A stretch of 64,000 nucleotides of DNA from Streptomyces misionensis (GTDB lineage: Bacteria > Actinomycetota > Actinomycetes > Streptomycetales > Streptomycetaceae). Every line of letters starts with the position of its first letter. Within the stretch, counting starts at the first letter, position 1. The position numbers were made by a program, and so were the translations under genes. Shown piece after piece: positions 9,390 to 18,649 of the stretch. Below the pieces are notes generated by a model. That model saw only the letters and a program-made list of their open reading frames with translations. It had not been told where the DNA came from and made no database searches. Location of the stretch: NCBI RefSeq assembly GCF_900104815.1, contig NZ_FNTD01000004.1, positions 1,302,001 through 1,366,000 of the forward strand, given 5' to 3'.

Positions 9390-10271
9390 TCACTTGGTGA
9401 AGTTCGGCGGAGGCGGGCCGGCGTACCCCCAGGTGTCGCCCTTCCACTCCTCGCCCCAGAACTTGGCCTCCAGCGGGCCGTCCATCTCTTCCTCGACCTG
9501 TTCGAGCTCGGCGTAGTACTCGATGAACACGCCGGCCGGGTCGGCGTAGTAGGTGAAGATGTTGTGTCCCGGCCCGTGCCGTCCCGGGCCCCACACACAG
9601 GCGGTGCCCTCGCGGGTGAGCGAGCCGAGGGCCGTCATGACGTTGTCCATATCGACGACGTCGAACGCGATGTGCTGTACACCGGTGCGTTCGGAGTCGG
9701 TCACGGCGAGGCTGTGGTGGTCCCGATTGCAGCGCAAGAACGACATTCCGCGCGCGGTCCGGTCGCTGACCCGCAGCCCGAGGGCGGCGTAGAAGCGTTC
9801 CAGGGTGGCGCGCCGCGGAGTGTTGAGGACGACGTGACCGAGTTTGCGGGGCGCGACGATCCGCGCCCGGTGGTTCTCCTCGGTGAAGGCCGCGCCGTAC
9901 AGCAGTTGCACCACGTTGCCGTCGGGGTCGCGGACGGCCGCACTGGCCTGGTGGCCCGGCGCGACGGCCGCGCCGGGCTCCCGCTCCAGCCGACCACCGG
10001 CCGCGACCGCCGTCTCTACTGCCGCGTCGAGGTCGGCCCGGGACGCTACATCGAAGGAGATGTGCACAAGCTCGCCGCGCTCGGCGCCGGCCTGTGACTG
10101 TTCGAGGGAGAGCCCGTGGTGTGCGGACGTCATCGTGCGGAGATATCGCCGCCCCGAGTCACCGTCCCCGTTCACGGCTTTAAGCCCCCACCGGTCGAGG
10201 TAGAAGTCCTCCGTCCGGTCGAGATCGGGGACGGACAGGGCGATGTTGTTGAGCGTCTGCACATGAACCAC
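9390..10271 (-). CDS. Extradiol ring-cleavage dioxygenase, VOC family (first copy)
   Basis: A 293-residue protein with two vicinal-oxygen-chelate modules. The C-terminal module carries the type I extradiol iron ligands His (KLGHVVLNTP), His (GVQHIAFDV) and Glu (GVFIEYYAE). The family opens catechol rings next to the hydroxyls using Fe(II) and O2. The GTG at 10271 is preferred because GGAGG lies about 8 bases upstream; the frame extends further 5' without a ribosome site. It is only distantly similar to the second dioxygenase gene at 11215, so the pair probably acts on different catechols or steps. Confidence 0.88.
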   Translation of the reverse strand: MVHVQTLNNIALSVPDLDRTEDFYLDRWGLKAVNGDGDSGRRYLRTMTSAHHGLSLEQSQAGAERGELVHISFDVASRADLDAAVETAVAAGGRLEREPGAAVAPGHQASAAVRDPDGNVVQLLYGAAFTEENHRARIVAPRKLGHVVLNTPRRATLERFYAALGLRVSDRTARGMSFLRCNRDHHSLAVTDSERTGVQHIAFDVVDMDNVMTALGSLTREGTACVWGPGRHGPGHNIFTYYADPAGVFIEYYAELEQVEEEMDGPLEAKFWGEEWKGDTWGYAGPPPPNFTK

Positions 10272-10363
10272 GGGAGCCTCCGGTTTCGGCCGTGCGGGGA
10301 AGGCGGCGTTCCGCGCGCCGTGCGCGATCCCGCCACCGTGGTGCCGGGGCCGCATCAGCCTCT

Positions 10364-11215
10364 TCAGTGATGGAGAACGAAGTCCGCCACGAGCCGGTTG
10401 AACTCGTCGGCGTGCTCGAGCTGCGCCCAGTGGCCGCAGCGGTTGACGATGTGCGCCCGCGAGTCGGGGATGTTCGCCGCCAGCAGCAGCACCGTCTCGA
10501 AGGGCACGACCCGGTCGTCCCGGCCGTGGATCAGCAGCGACGGCGCGGTGATCTCGGCGAGCCGGCTGGGGTCGGCCCAGATCGTGATCGGTGCCTTCGG
10601 CCCGTGCTTCGCGATGTTCGCGAGGTGCTCGGGGCGCTTGGCGACAGCCGCGGAGCGCTGCTCGGACAGCTCGGGGGTGGCGAACCGCTCCTTGTCGTAG
10701 ACCATGATCTCGACAAGCCGCCGCATCTGCTCCGGACTGTGGTCGGCGTAGCTCTGAGCCATCACCTTCAGGCCCTCGCTCGGGCCGCCTCCGGCGCCGA
10801 AGAGGATGGGCTTCAGCTGGATCGGGGCGCCCATGGTGATCAAGTGGGAGACCCGTTCGGGCCGTTCGATCGCCATCCGCAGCGAGGCGTGGCCACCCAT
10901 CGAGTTGCCGACGAACGCGGCCTTCTCGACACCGAGCGCGTCGAGCAGCTCGCAGATCACCTCGACGTGGTCGTAGTCCGAGAAATCTGCCTCGTCGGAC
11001 TGGCCCCAGCCCGGAAGGTCGGGGGCGATCACCCGCAGGCCCGCTGCGGCGATGGCCTCGATGTTCGGGTTGTAGTTGCTCCAGCCGGTCGCGCCGGGCC
11101 CGCCGCCGTGCAGCAGGAAGACCGGGTGTCCGTCAGCGGGGCCGGCCTCGTTGTAGTGGACGTTCCAGCTCTTGGTCCGGACGTCCCGGGCGACGTCCGC
11201 TTCGGTGAGAGTCAT
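10364..11215 (-). CDS. Alpha/beta hydrolase, meta-cleavage product (C-C bond) hydrolase type
   Basis: A 283-residue BphD/HsaD-like hydrolase. The oxyanion-hole motif is HGGGPGATGW, the nucleophile Ser is in GNSMGGH, the Asp in HGRDDRVVP and the His in CGHWAQLEH, giving a complete triad. These enzymes split the vinylogous 1,5-diketone made by extradiol cleavage into a carboxylic acid and a dienoate. Its ATG overlaps the stop of the upstream dioxygenase (TGATG), so the two are translationally coupled. Confidence 0.9.
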   Translation of the reverse strand: MTLTEADVARDVRTKSWNVHYNEAGPADGHPVFLLHGGGPGATGWSNYNPNIEAIAAAGLRVIAPDLPGWGQSDEADFSDYDHVEVICELLDALGVEKAAFVGNSMGGHASLRMAIERPERVSHLITMGAPIQLKPILFGAGGGPSEGLKVMAQSYADHSPEQMRRLVEIMVYDKERFATPELSEQRSAAVAKRPEHLANIAKHGPKAPITIWADPSRLAEITAPSLLIHGRDDRVVPFETVLLLAANIPDSRAHIVNRCGHWAQLEHADEFNRLVADFVLHH

Positions 11216-12156
11216 CAGTGGGCGCCTTTCGCGGGCGTGTTGGTGAACGGGGCCTGGCCGAGCAGGTCGTGGACCAGCTCCGGCGGGCGGTGGCCCCAGC
11301 TACTGAGCTTGCCGAGGGTCTCGACCTGCCAGGTTTCGTCGTCGATCAGCAGTCCGCCCCAGCCGTACTCGACGGAGAAGCCGGAGGGTGTACGGACGTA
11401 GAAGCTGAACATGTGGTCGTTGGGGTGCATGCCGAGCGTCATCTCGAACGGCTGCTTCGCGTCCATGCACCGGTCGTACGCCATGCCCACGTCGCGGATG
11501 TCGCTGACCTCGACCATGAAGTGGTGTATCCGCTTCGGGTTCGGCATGTTGCCGAAGGCCACGGTGTGGTGGCGCGGGTTGCAGTGCAGGAAGACGACGT
11601 CGGCCACGATGCCGGGGGCGACCTCCTCGACGATGAAGTCACTGATCCGGAAACCGAGCAGCTCCAGGTAGAACGCCAGGTACTCCTCGCGGCTGACGCC
11701 CTTGGAGACCAGCACTTCGTGCCCGGCGCCGCCCGCACCGGTGACGAACCTGCCCAGCAGGACGTCCGACTGGAACGGGGCCTGGGCATCGGCGAAGCCG
11801 GTGACCAGCTCGATCCGGTTGCCCACGGGGTCGGTGGTGAGCACGATCCGGTCGACCTGACGGGCCGCCGCCAAGGCGGAGTCCCCTTCGACGGCCTCGA
11901 CGCCGGCCGCGCGGAGCCTCTCGACGATCCTGTCGAGCGAGCCGCCGCTCTCCACCGCGTAGCCGGTGGCGCTCAGGTCGTCCGCCGCGCCTTCGACGCA
12001 CAGCCAGCGGTACGCCTTCTCGTCGGTACGGAAGCTGATCGAGCCGGCATCCTTGTGCCCGACCTGCATGCCCAGCAGGCCCGCGGCGAAGTGTTCCCAG
12101 TCGGCGAGATCACTGACCTCGTAGACGACGTAGGCGAGCTCCTTGACTCCGGTCAT
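11215..12156 (-). CDS. Extradiol ring-cleavage dioxygenase, BphC/HsaC-like (second copy)
   Basis: A 313-residue type I extradiol dioxygenase with both VOC modules. Metal ligands in the second module are His (AGHEVLVSK), His (KRIHHFMVEV) and Glu (FSVEYGWGG). The last motif and LGMHPNDHMFSFYVRTPSG are typical of 2,3-dihydroxybiphenyl or 3,4-DHSA dioxygenases, so a bicyclic or substituted catechol is the likely substrate. It is overlapped at its 3' end by the hydrolase start and lies 29 bp downstream of the flavin hydroxylase gene. Confidence 0.92.
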   Translation of the reverse strand: MTGVKELAYVVYEVSDLADWEHFAAGLLGMQVGHKDAGSISFRTDEKAYRWLCVEGAADDLSATGYAVESGGSLDRIVERLRAAGVEAVEGDSALAAARQVDRIVLTTDPVGNRIELVTGFADAQAPFQSDVLLGRFVTGAGGAGHEVLVSKGVSREEYLAFYLELLGFRISDFIVEEVAPGIVADVVFLHCNPRHHTVAFGNMPNPKRIHHFMVEVSDIRDVGMAYDRCMDAKQPFEMTLGMHPNDHMFSFYVRTPSGFSVEYGWGGLLIDDETWQVETLGKLSSWGHRPPELVHDLLGQAPFTNTPAKGAH

Positions 12157-12185
12157 GGGTGTTCCCTCTCATCGGACGGTGGGAT

Positions 12186-13739
12186 TCAGAGGGCCGGAAC
12201 GGTGAGCCCGGCCTTGTCGGACGCCGCGACGAACTTGTCCGGCCGCAGGGCGATCGCCCGCACGCCGTAGCGGGCGAGCCAGCCGAGCAACACGCCCTCG
12301 AGGTCGACGAGTTCGTCGGCGCCCCGGGTGTACGCGGTCTTCGGCCGGACGGTGAGGTAGCGGGCGCCCAGTGCGTCCCACTCCGCCTTCTCCTCGGCAT
12401 CGAGCAGTGACCGCGGGTCGACGTCGGCGCCCAGCAGTACGAATTCGGAGCCGATGAGTTCGTCGAGCCGGGCGATCCTGCCCGTCGTGTCGGCGACCGT
12501 GGGCTGGGGGATCATGCGGCCGACGATCGAGGCATCCGCGATCTCGCCGCGCAGCCAGCCCGCCACCAGGACCGGCGGGGCCATCATCGGCTCCTCGTAC
12601 GGCGTCACCGTGTTCTCCGGCACGGCTTTCATCGCCTCGAGTTCCTCGGGCGAGACCTGCTGTTTGATGACACGGCCGAACTGCACGGCGATCTGCGTGA
12701 ACATCTCGACGTTGGGACGGCGCTCGGCCTCGTACGTGTCGAGCATCGCCACGTCCAGCTCGTCGCGCAGCACCCGGGACAGCTTCCACGCGAGGTTGTG
12801 GGCGTCACGCATGCCGGACTGCATGCCGGCGCCGGCCCAGGGCGGCATCAGGTGGGCGGCGTCACCGGCCAGGAAGATCCTTCCCTGCCGCCAGGTCTCA
12901 GCCGCGCGGACGTGGTGGCGGTAGAAGGCGTGCTGGTGGATCTCCACGTCCTCGGGCGTCACGCCCATCGCCTTCAGCAGCGGCCAGACCTGCTCGGGGG
13001 TCGTGAAGTCGTCCTCGGTCTCGCCGGGCTTCAGCGGGATCTCCCAGCGGTGGTTGCCCGCCGACAGCGCGATGTCGACGACCGGCCGCTCCTTGTCGCT
13101 CCAGAAGGTCAGCAGGTCGCGGTCCGGCCACCAGCGCTTGACCCGGCAGTCGATCACGATCCACAGCTGCGGGTCGGTGTCGCCCAGCATCGGGATGTCC
13201 AACAGCCTCCGGGTCGGGCTGGAGCCGCCGTCCGCGGCGAGTGCGTAGCGGGCCCGGGTCATGGTCTCCGCGCCGGTCGTCCGGTCACGAGCAGTGATCG
13301 TCACACCGGTGTCATCCTGCTCGACACCGATGACTTCGGCGCCGTAACGGACCTCGATGCCGTCGAGCTCCTCCGCGCAGCGGCGCAGCTCGGCCTCCAT
13401 CCTCGGCTGATAGATGCTGAAGAAGCGCGGCTTGGTGTTGCGCGTCCCGAGCGCCGAGGGCGGCTGCTGGGCGCGGAGGATCTCCCGGCCGTCGTACGTC
13501 TTCCAGCGCAGCTGGCTCTGCGGCTCGATGACCTTCTCGATCCGCTCGTCGATACCGAGGTCCTGGAAGATCCGCATCGTCCAGTCGTTGACCGTGACCG
13601 CCCGAGCACGGGCGTAGATGTCGTGGTCCCGTTCGAAGGCGATCACGGAGGTGCCCATCGTGGCCAGGGACAGCGCGCCGACCAGGCCGGTCGGGCCGTA
13701 CCCGATGATCGCGACGTCGGTGTCGAAGTGTTCAGGCAT
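12186..13739 (-). CDS. FAD-dependent aromatic hydroxylase (class A, MhpA-like)
   Basis: A 517-residue flavoprotein monooxygenase. It has the N-terminal FAD fold VAIIGYGPTGLVGAL, the acidic end of strand 2 (IAFERD), the FAD ribose motif RIFLAGDAAHLMPPWAGAGM and a C-terminal thioredoxin-like region. MhpA-type enzymes hydroxylate a phenol ortho to the hydroxyl with NADPH and O2, giving the catechol for extradiol cleavage. ATG 13739 follows GGAGGG; the frame continues 18 codons upstream into the promoter. First gene of the leftward operon and probably controlled by the divergent TetR. Confidence 0.92.
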   Translation of the reverse strand: MPEHFDTDVAIIGYGPTGLVGALSLATMGTSVIAFERDHDIYARARAVTVNDWTMRIFQDLGIDERIEKVIEPQSQLRWKTYDGREILRAQQPPSALGTRNTKPRFFSIYQPRMEAELRRCAEELDGIEVRYGAEVIGVEQDDTGVTITARDRTTGAETMTRARYALAADGGSSPTRRLLDIPMLGDTDPQLWIVIDCRVKRWWPDRDLLTFWSDKERPVVDIALSAGNHRWEIPLKPGETEDDFTTPEQVWPLLKAMGVTPEDVEIHQHAFYRHHVRAAETWRQGRIFLAGDAAHLMPPWAGAGMQSGMRDAHNLAWKLSRVLRDELDVAMLDTYEAERRPNVEMFTQIAVQFGRVIKQQVSPEELEAMKAVPENTVTPYEEPMMAPPVLVAGWLRGEIADASIVGRMIPQPTVADTTGRIARLDELIGSEFVLLGADVDPRSLLDAEEKAEWDALGARYLTVRPKTAYTRGADELVDLEGVLLGWLARYGVRAIALRPDKFVAASDKAGLTVPAL

Positions 13740-13758
13740 CAGTGCCCTCCGAGTTATA

Positions 13759-13770
13759 GACCGCCCGGTC
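13759..13770. promoter_or_regulatory. Palindrome between the meta-cleavage operon and its TetR gene
   Basis: GACCG-CC-CGGTC is a perfect 12-bp palindrome 20 bases upstream of the hydroxylase start and 143 bases from the TetR start. It has the size and GC-dyad style of TetR-family operators (inference). Confidence 0.45.
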
Positions 13771-13912
13771 GATTTCCTGGTGATCAGCGTCACCTCACGG
13801 AAGGGGTCCGGTCAATCGGCGGCATCGCGGATTCTGCGCAGCAGAATTTGCTTGGAGCCTGCGGCTCGTCCCGGCCGCAGGTCCGCGGACTCCGGCGCCC
13901 TATGCTTCGCGC

Positions 13913-14605
13913 GTGGACAGGCAGCGAGTCAGCAACCGGCGGGGCAAGCAATCACGCGAGGACATCCTGGAGGCGGCCGCGCGCATCATGGGGCAGCGCG
14001 GCTATGCCGCGACGCCGCTCTCCGTCGTCAGCAGGGAGATCGGGCTGGCGAAGAGCGTGATCTTCCACCACTTCCGCACCAAGGGCGGACTGCTCTCGGC
14101 AGTGATGGAGCGCGGCCTGAACGACTTCTTCCGGGCCATGAGCACCGCGTACGCCGACCCTCCGGCCGGCACCGCCGAGGAGCGGCTGCGCTGGTTCCTC
14201 CGCAAGGCAGCGGGCGTGCTCACCGAGCGGGAGGAATTCCTTCGCCTGCACCTGTTCCTGATCCTCAGCGAGGAGAGCGACGAGGCCGAGCCGGAGGTGA
14301 AGGAAACCCTTGCGAAGGTCCGCCGTGAGGGCCGGCGGCATGTGCATCACATGATCCGGGAGTCTTTCCACGACGAAGGCCCCGAGATCTCCCGGGCAGT
14401 CGCGGACCGGCTCGAGTACGCCGGCATGGCCGGCATCGACGGCACGTTCCTCGCCGCCCAGGCCGAGCGCGACCGCTCGATGGCGGACGACATGGATCTG
14501 CTGGCCGAGACCCTCGCGCTCATGGGAGAGCGGCTGGCGGCGAGACTGCGCTCCGAGACGAAGCCCACGCCCGGGGGCGAGTCAAACGGAACACGGCGGA
14601 TCTAA
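13913..14605 (+). CDS. TetR-family regulator of the meta-cleavage operon
   Basis: A 230-residue TetR protein starting at GTG. The N-terminal helix-turn-helix is SREDILEAAARIMGQRGYAA with recognition helix SVVSREIGLAKSVIFHHF. The C-terminal domain is long and helical, suited to ligand binding. It is divergent from the aromatic degradation operon and has no other obvious target, so it probably represses that operon until an aromatic ligand binds. Confidence 0.88.
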   Translation: MDRQRVSNRRGKQSREDILEAAARIMGQRGYAATPLSVVSREIGLAKSVIFHHFRTKGGLLSAVMERGLNDFFRAMSTAYADPPAGTAEERLRWFLRKAAGVLTEREEFLRLHLFLILSEESDEAEPEVKETLAKVRREGRRHVHHMIRESFHDEGPEISRAVADRLEYAGMAGIDGTFLAAQAERDRSMADDMDLLAETLALMGERLAARLRSETKPTPGGESNGTRRI

Positions 14606-14643
14606 TCCGTCTCGCGCGAGGTCGACCCCGCTCGGCTCGGTGC

Positions 14644-14880
14644 TCACGCGATCACCGCCCCGGTGGCGTCGCCGTCCAGCGAGCGCGCGGCAAGTTCCGG
14701 CAGCCGGTCCGTCCACGGCGCGGCCGCGGCCGTCTCGGTGCGGGCGGCGATCTGCTCTCGCAGCTGCTCCAGCCGCGTCGCCAGCAAGTATTCGGCCACC
14801 CGTTCCCGGGCCGATTCGGCGGCCTTCGTCGCGGCCGCGACGGCGTCCGCACCGTGCGGGTTGTGCTGGAACCGGCGGCG
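14644..14880 (-). other. Leftover open frame, possible gene remnant
   Basis: On the reverse strand an open frame reads AAATKAAESARERVAEYLLA and onward, helical and charged, and ends at a TGA at 14644-14646. A GTG overlapping that stop would begin STEPSGVDLAR, which recalls the start of DUF721/DciA proteins, but it stops after about 15 codons. I see no clear start for the first frame. It is probably a relic of a lost operon between the TetR gene and the cyclophilin remnant. Confidence 0.25.
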
Positions 14881-14885
14881 CCCTT

Positions 14886-15350
14886 TCAGGACTGGCGTCG
14901 GTCGACAGTGATGGACTCGATGACGATGTCCCTGACGGGGCGATCGTTGCGTCCGACGTCGCTCTTGGCGATGGCGTCGACGACGTCCTGGCCTTGGATC
15001 ACCTCACCGAGGATGGTGTGCCGGTTGTTGAGGTGCGGCTGTGGTCCGACGGTGATGAAGAACTGTGAGCCGTTGGTACCCGGGCCCGCATTGACCATGG
15101 CCAGCCGATAGGGCCGGTCGAACTTCAGCTCCGGGTGGAATCCGTCCTGGAACCTGTAGCCCGGGCCGCCTGTGCCGTTGCCCAGCGGGTCACCGCCCTG
15201 GATCATGAAGCTGGAGATCACGCGGTGGAAGGTCGTTCCGTTGTGGAGCGGACCTGAACCCGGCTGGCCCGTTTTGGGGTCAGTCCACTGCCGGCTCCCG
15301 TCGGCCGGACCGACGAAGTTGGCTACCGTCTCGGGCGCGTGATCAGGGAA
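14886..15350 (-). pseudogene. Cyclophilin-type peptidyl-prolyl isomerase lacking its N-terminus
   Basis: Homology starts abruptly at FPDHAPETVANFVG and then runs through the whole core: TTFHRVISSFMIQGGDPLGN, NAGPGTNGSQFFITVG and HTILGEVIQG. The active-site Arg (FHRV) and the MIQGGD and SQFFI motifs are intact. The first beta strand (normally ending GDIVIELF) is absent. The upstream in-frame sequence is the antiparallel-phase tail of the kinase gene, so no natural start remains. An ATG at 15458 could make a hybrid protein, but the fold would lack strand 1. Confidence 0.75.
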
Positions 15351-16888
15351 TCCGTCCCGTCGTCTCTGCCTCCGGATGAGGCGTCCACAGTGCGCGTTGT
15401 GATGTCGCGCGTGCAGTACAGCGCGATGGCCGACACGCCTATGGCGAGGGGGACCCATTGCGGCTGGACGAAACCGACATACTGGAACCAGACCCGACTA
15501 CCCGAGACCATTTGCGTGGATGATCCCAATACCGCGGCAGCGTTCACGCCGACGAGGGCGTAGCCGATTCCGCGCGTCCGGCGTTCCGTCCGGGGAGTGA
15601 GGGCCGCGGCCATTGCCAGGAGGCCCGCCAGCGTCAGCGTGGAGATCCCGCCAGGGGGCAGCCAGTAGCCCCAGTCGATGCTGTCGTCCGCCGCGGCGGG
15701 CGCGACCACCATGGCGTAGGCGCAGAAGAGGAGCGCCGACGGGAGGAACCGGAGCGGCAGGGCCACGCGTGCCCGCCAACGGGGTCTTGCCTGCACTGCG
15801 AACCATACGATCAGCCCCACAGAGGCGATGGCGACCGCGCCGACGCCGCTGGCTACGTCGCGACCGTCATAGGCTCCGTCAATATTGGCCGCGGTCACCG
15901 TGGCGGCCACCAGCGCGATGAGGAACCAGACCGCGATCGCGATCCAGGACCGCGCCGCAACGGGCTTCCGGGGAGAGGGGTCACCGGTGGACGACGACGG
16001 CCAAGCCTCTGTCAGCGGTGCGGTGGCCGCCGGCACGGGCTCGGGCGCGTCCGCAAGCCCCCGCAGGGCCCGGGCGGCGTCGGCGGCACTCGCGTACCGC
16101 TCTGTGGGGTCCTTGCGCAAAAGTCTGAGCAGGACAGCGTCCCAGGCCTCTGGCACACCCGCGGAAACGGAACTGGGCGCGGGTGGCTGCTGGCTCAGAT
16201 GCGCCGTCAGATAGCCGACGCTGTCCGGTGCCTGAAACGGCAACCTGCCGGTGACCAGCTCGAAGAGCAAGCAGCCCAGAGCGTACAGATCGCTCCTCGG
16301 TTCCGGGTGACCGCGCGCCTGCTCCGGCGCCATGTACGGGGGCGTGCCCACGATGAATCCGGTCTGGGTCAGCCGGTCAGCAGTCGCGTAGGGATCGGCG
16401 GCGCGTGCGACACCGAAGTCGAGGACCTTCACCGTTCCGGAAGGTGTGACGAGGATGTTGGACGGCTTGATGTCCCGGTGCATGATGCCGTGAGCGTGCG
16501 CGTCACCCAATGCGTCGCATATCTGAGCGCCCCACCGGGCCGCCTCGGCCAGGTCGACGGAGCCTTCGCGGAGCTTGACGTCGAGCCCTTCGCCCCGCAC
16601 CAACTCCATGACCAGAAAGGGCACGGTGCCTCTCTGCGTATCGCTCTCGCCGAGATCATGGACGGACACGATGTACGGATGCTGGAGCCGGGCGGTGATC
16701 CGTGCTTCGCGCAGGAACCGGGCGCGGGCCTCATCCCCACGGCTTTCCCCCCCGGCGAGAAGGGAGATCACTTTGACAGCGACCTGCCGGTCCAGCGTCT
16801 CGTCCCGCGCCTCCCAGACCTCGCCCATGCCGCCCTCGCCGAGCTGCCGGACCAACCGGTAACGCCCTCCCAGAAGCTGGCCCTCCAC
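15323..16888 (-). CDS. Serine/threonine protein kinase with a C-terminal membrane domain
   Basis: A 521-residue Hanks-type kinase. Motifs in order are GEGGMGEVW (P-loop), VAVKVI (Lys), HGIMHRDIKPSN (catalytic loop), KVLDFGVA (DFG) and YMAPEQARG (APE). A proline-rich linker follows, then about six hydrophobic helices in the last 200 residues (for example WIAIAVWFLIALVAATV and FLPSALLFCAYAMVV). GTG 16888 has GGGAGGG at good spacing; GTG 16915 is an alternative. The last eight residues (SLITRPRR) are encoded by the broken cyclophilin gene, so the native 3' end was lost in the rearrangement. The kinase domain itself is complete. Confidence 0.85.
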   Translation of the reverse strand: MEGQLLGGRYRLVRQLGEGGMGEVWEARDETLDRQVAVKVISLLAGGESRGDEARARFLREARITARLQHPYIVSVHDLGESDTQRGTVPFLVMELVRGEGLDVKLREGSVDLAEAARWGAQICDALGDAHAHGIMHRDIKPSNILVTPSGTVKVLDFGVARAADPYATADRLTQTGFIVGTPPYMAPEQARGHPEPRSDLYALGCLLFELVTGRLPFQAPDSVGYLTAHLSQQPPAPSSVSAGVPEAWDAVLLRLLRKDPTERYASAADAARALRGLADAPEPVPAATAPLTEAWPSSSTGDPSPRKPVAARSWIAIAVWFLIALVAATVTAANIDGAYDGRDVASGVGAVAIASVGLIVWFAVQARPRWRARVALPLRFLPSALLFCAYAMVVAPAAADDSIDWGYWLPPGGISTLTLAGLLAMAAALTPRTERRTRGIGYALVGVNAAAVLGSSTQMVSGSRVWFQYVGFVQPQWVPLAIGVSAIALYCTRDITTRTVDASSGGRDDGTDSLITRPRR

Positions 16889-17222
16889 CGCGCGCCCTCC
16901 CCGTCGTGGACTCACCTGTGCGCCGTCTCCCCGAGCCCCCCGATCATGGCACGCGACGCAGAGCGCCACCCGCAACATCTGAGATTCAGAAGGCGTTATC
17001 AGGCGATGGCTCTGTTCACGTCGCAGAGCAGCGTTTGTCGAGCAGTTCGGGAGGAGGTGGCCACCCTGGATGTTCCCGACTTCGGGTTCTGGTCCAACTT
17101 CTGTGGTGTGCCTACTCCCTGTGACCGTGGGCCTTGCTGGTAGGTCCCGCGAGATGTGACCGAGCACCGTACTTGGCCCCGGTGGACAACTTCGATGCAT
17201 AAACGGGGCCGAGGCCGGGCGC
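16889..17222. other. Intergenic region with an IS-end-like repeat
   Basis: No credible gene. A 22-bp sequence at 17085-17106 recurs, inverted, at 42290-42311. The sequence around it resembles the terminal part of an old insertion element. Confidence 0.4.
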
Positions 17223-18284
17223 TCAAGGCGAGGAGGCCCAGGGGTCCTCCGACGGTTCGGGCTCTTGGGGGTGGAGCATGCAGCGAATACAGCGCCGGAG
17301 TCCCGGTTCACCGGATCCGGCGGCGGCGTTCATCCACGGCAGGGCGTCCATGGCATGCGCGCGTTCGTCTGTGGCGAAAGTGTTGATGGTCTGGTGGAGG
17401 TCCTCGGGGGCGGGTTCGTCCGTGAGGCAGAGCCAGCCGATCGCCGCAGCTAGGCGGACTTCGGGGGCCTCTGTCCAGTCTTGCCACCGCTCACGGAGCC
17501 ACCAGACGGTCGGCGGATGTGCGTGGGCCCGGGTGGTCTCCGCGGCGGCGAGGAGCAGGGCGGCACGGACTATGGCGTCATGTTCCGTGGCGAACCTGGT
17601 GGCGAGGGCGGTTCGGACCGTGTGGTCGGAGTCGGCGGCGGTGGCCAGAGCGTAGGCGGCGTCGATGCGGATGGTGGGGTCGGAATCGTTGAGAAGAGGC
17701 AGGAGCACGGGTGCTTCGGCGGTGATCGCGGCGCGGGCGGCGGCCACCGACCAGCCTGCCGGGTAGCCGGTCACCTCGACGCCGTAGTCGTCGGGGGCGT
17801 GACGCCGAGGATCGGTGCGGTGGAGCAGGAGTTCATCGCGGGAGGCGACGCCGAAGTGCTGGGCGCGGGCCGGGCTGGAGAGTACGCCGAGGGCGGCGGC
17901 ACGGTGTGGGTGGTGGGCATCGGTGGCGATGGGGATCAGGAACGGTACGGTGAGGGCGACGGCGGCCCGGCTGTCGTTGGCACACAGACCCCCCAACACG
18001 TCCGTCGCGTGGCTTGCGGGGTCCTCGCCTGTGTGCAGCAGATGAACGGCCTTCCGGGCATCGTTCCCGTGAGGGAAGTTCCCCCACGGAACGGCGTCGA
18101 GAAGCAACCCGCTGTGGGCCCCGGACTGGATGCCGGCCACCACCGCCCGCACATCGAACGCGCCTCCCGCGAACGAGGCCAGATCCACTCCGTCCACCAG
18201 CGCCCGGCACATCTCGAACGCCGGATCGGTCCGCCAATCCCTCACACCACACCCCCGCCATCGAATCCCCAGAGATTCGATCAT
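17223..18284 (-). CDS. HEAT-repeat-like protein of unknown function
   Basis: About 353 residues, rich in alanine-leucine helices arranged as repeats, for example DSDPTIRIDAAYALATAAD and then TEAPEVRLAAAIGWLCLTDE. Such proteins are common in Streptomyces and act as helical scaffolds; no enzyme motif is visible. The start is uncertain: ATG 18284 gives the length used here, while ATG 18212 and a GTG at 18356 are also in frame and none has a strong ribosome site. Confidence 0.7.
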   Translation of the reverse strand: MIESLGIRWRGCGVRDWRTDPAFEMCRALVDGVDLASFAGGAFDVRAVVAGIQSGAHSGLLLDAVPWGNFPHGNDARKAVHLLHTGEDPASHATDVLGGLCANDSRAAVALTVPFLIPIATDAHHPHRAAALGVLSSPARAQHFGVASRDELLLHRTDPRRHAPDDYGVEVTGYPAGWSVAAARAAITAEAPVLLPLLNDSDPTIRIDAAYALATAADSDHTVRTALATRFATEHDAIVRAALLLAAAETTRAHAHPPTVWWLRERWQDWTEAPEVRLAAAIGWLCLTDEPAPEDLHQTINTFATDERAHAMDALPWMNAAAGSGEPGLRRCIRCMLHPQEPEPSEDPWASSP

Positions 18285-18505
18285 GCCTTGCCCGCCCGCC
18301 CGTCCGTCCCCGCCGGTCGGCTGCCGGACATCCAGGGGCACATCCCGACACACCACGAAGCGCCGAGAACCCGGAAGGCACCCTTCTCAGGGCGAAATGC
18401 GGTCGGGCCAACCGGAATGCTCAGGGACTACCTATCGCGTTCAGTCACACGAGATCGTCTGGAAACCGCCGGTGCCGACCGCGTTTGGGCTGATGGTTCT
18501 GGGCT

Positions 18506-18649
18506 GTGCGCGAGGTGCTGCTCCGGCTGGAAGAGCTGCTCTTCCTGGCGGATCCGGGCATTGAGGTGGAGTCGATGCAGGACGATGGCGAGGTGCTCCG
18601 AATCGGTGTCAGATGCCGGACGACCGGGGCTCGGTGCCCAGGCTGCGGA
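18506..18649 (+). pseudogene. ISL3-family transposase N-terminal fragment
   Basis: From a GTG start, VREVLLRLEELLFLADPGI through GVRCRTTGARCPGCG is the N-terminal end of ISL3 transposases up to the first zinc knuckle. It then stops matching and joins a TPR pseudogene. Only about 48 residues survive. Confidence 0.65.
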
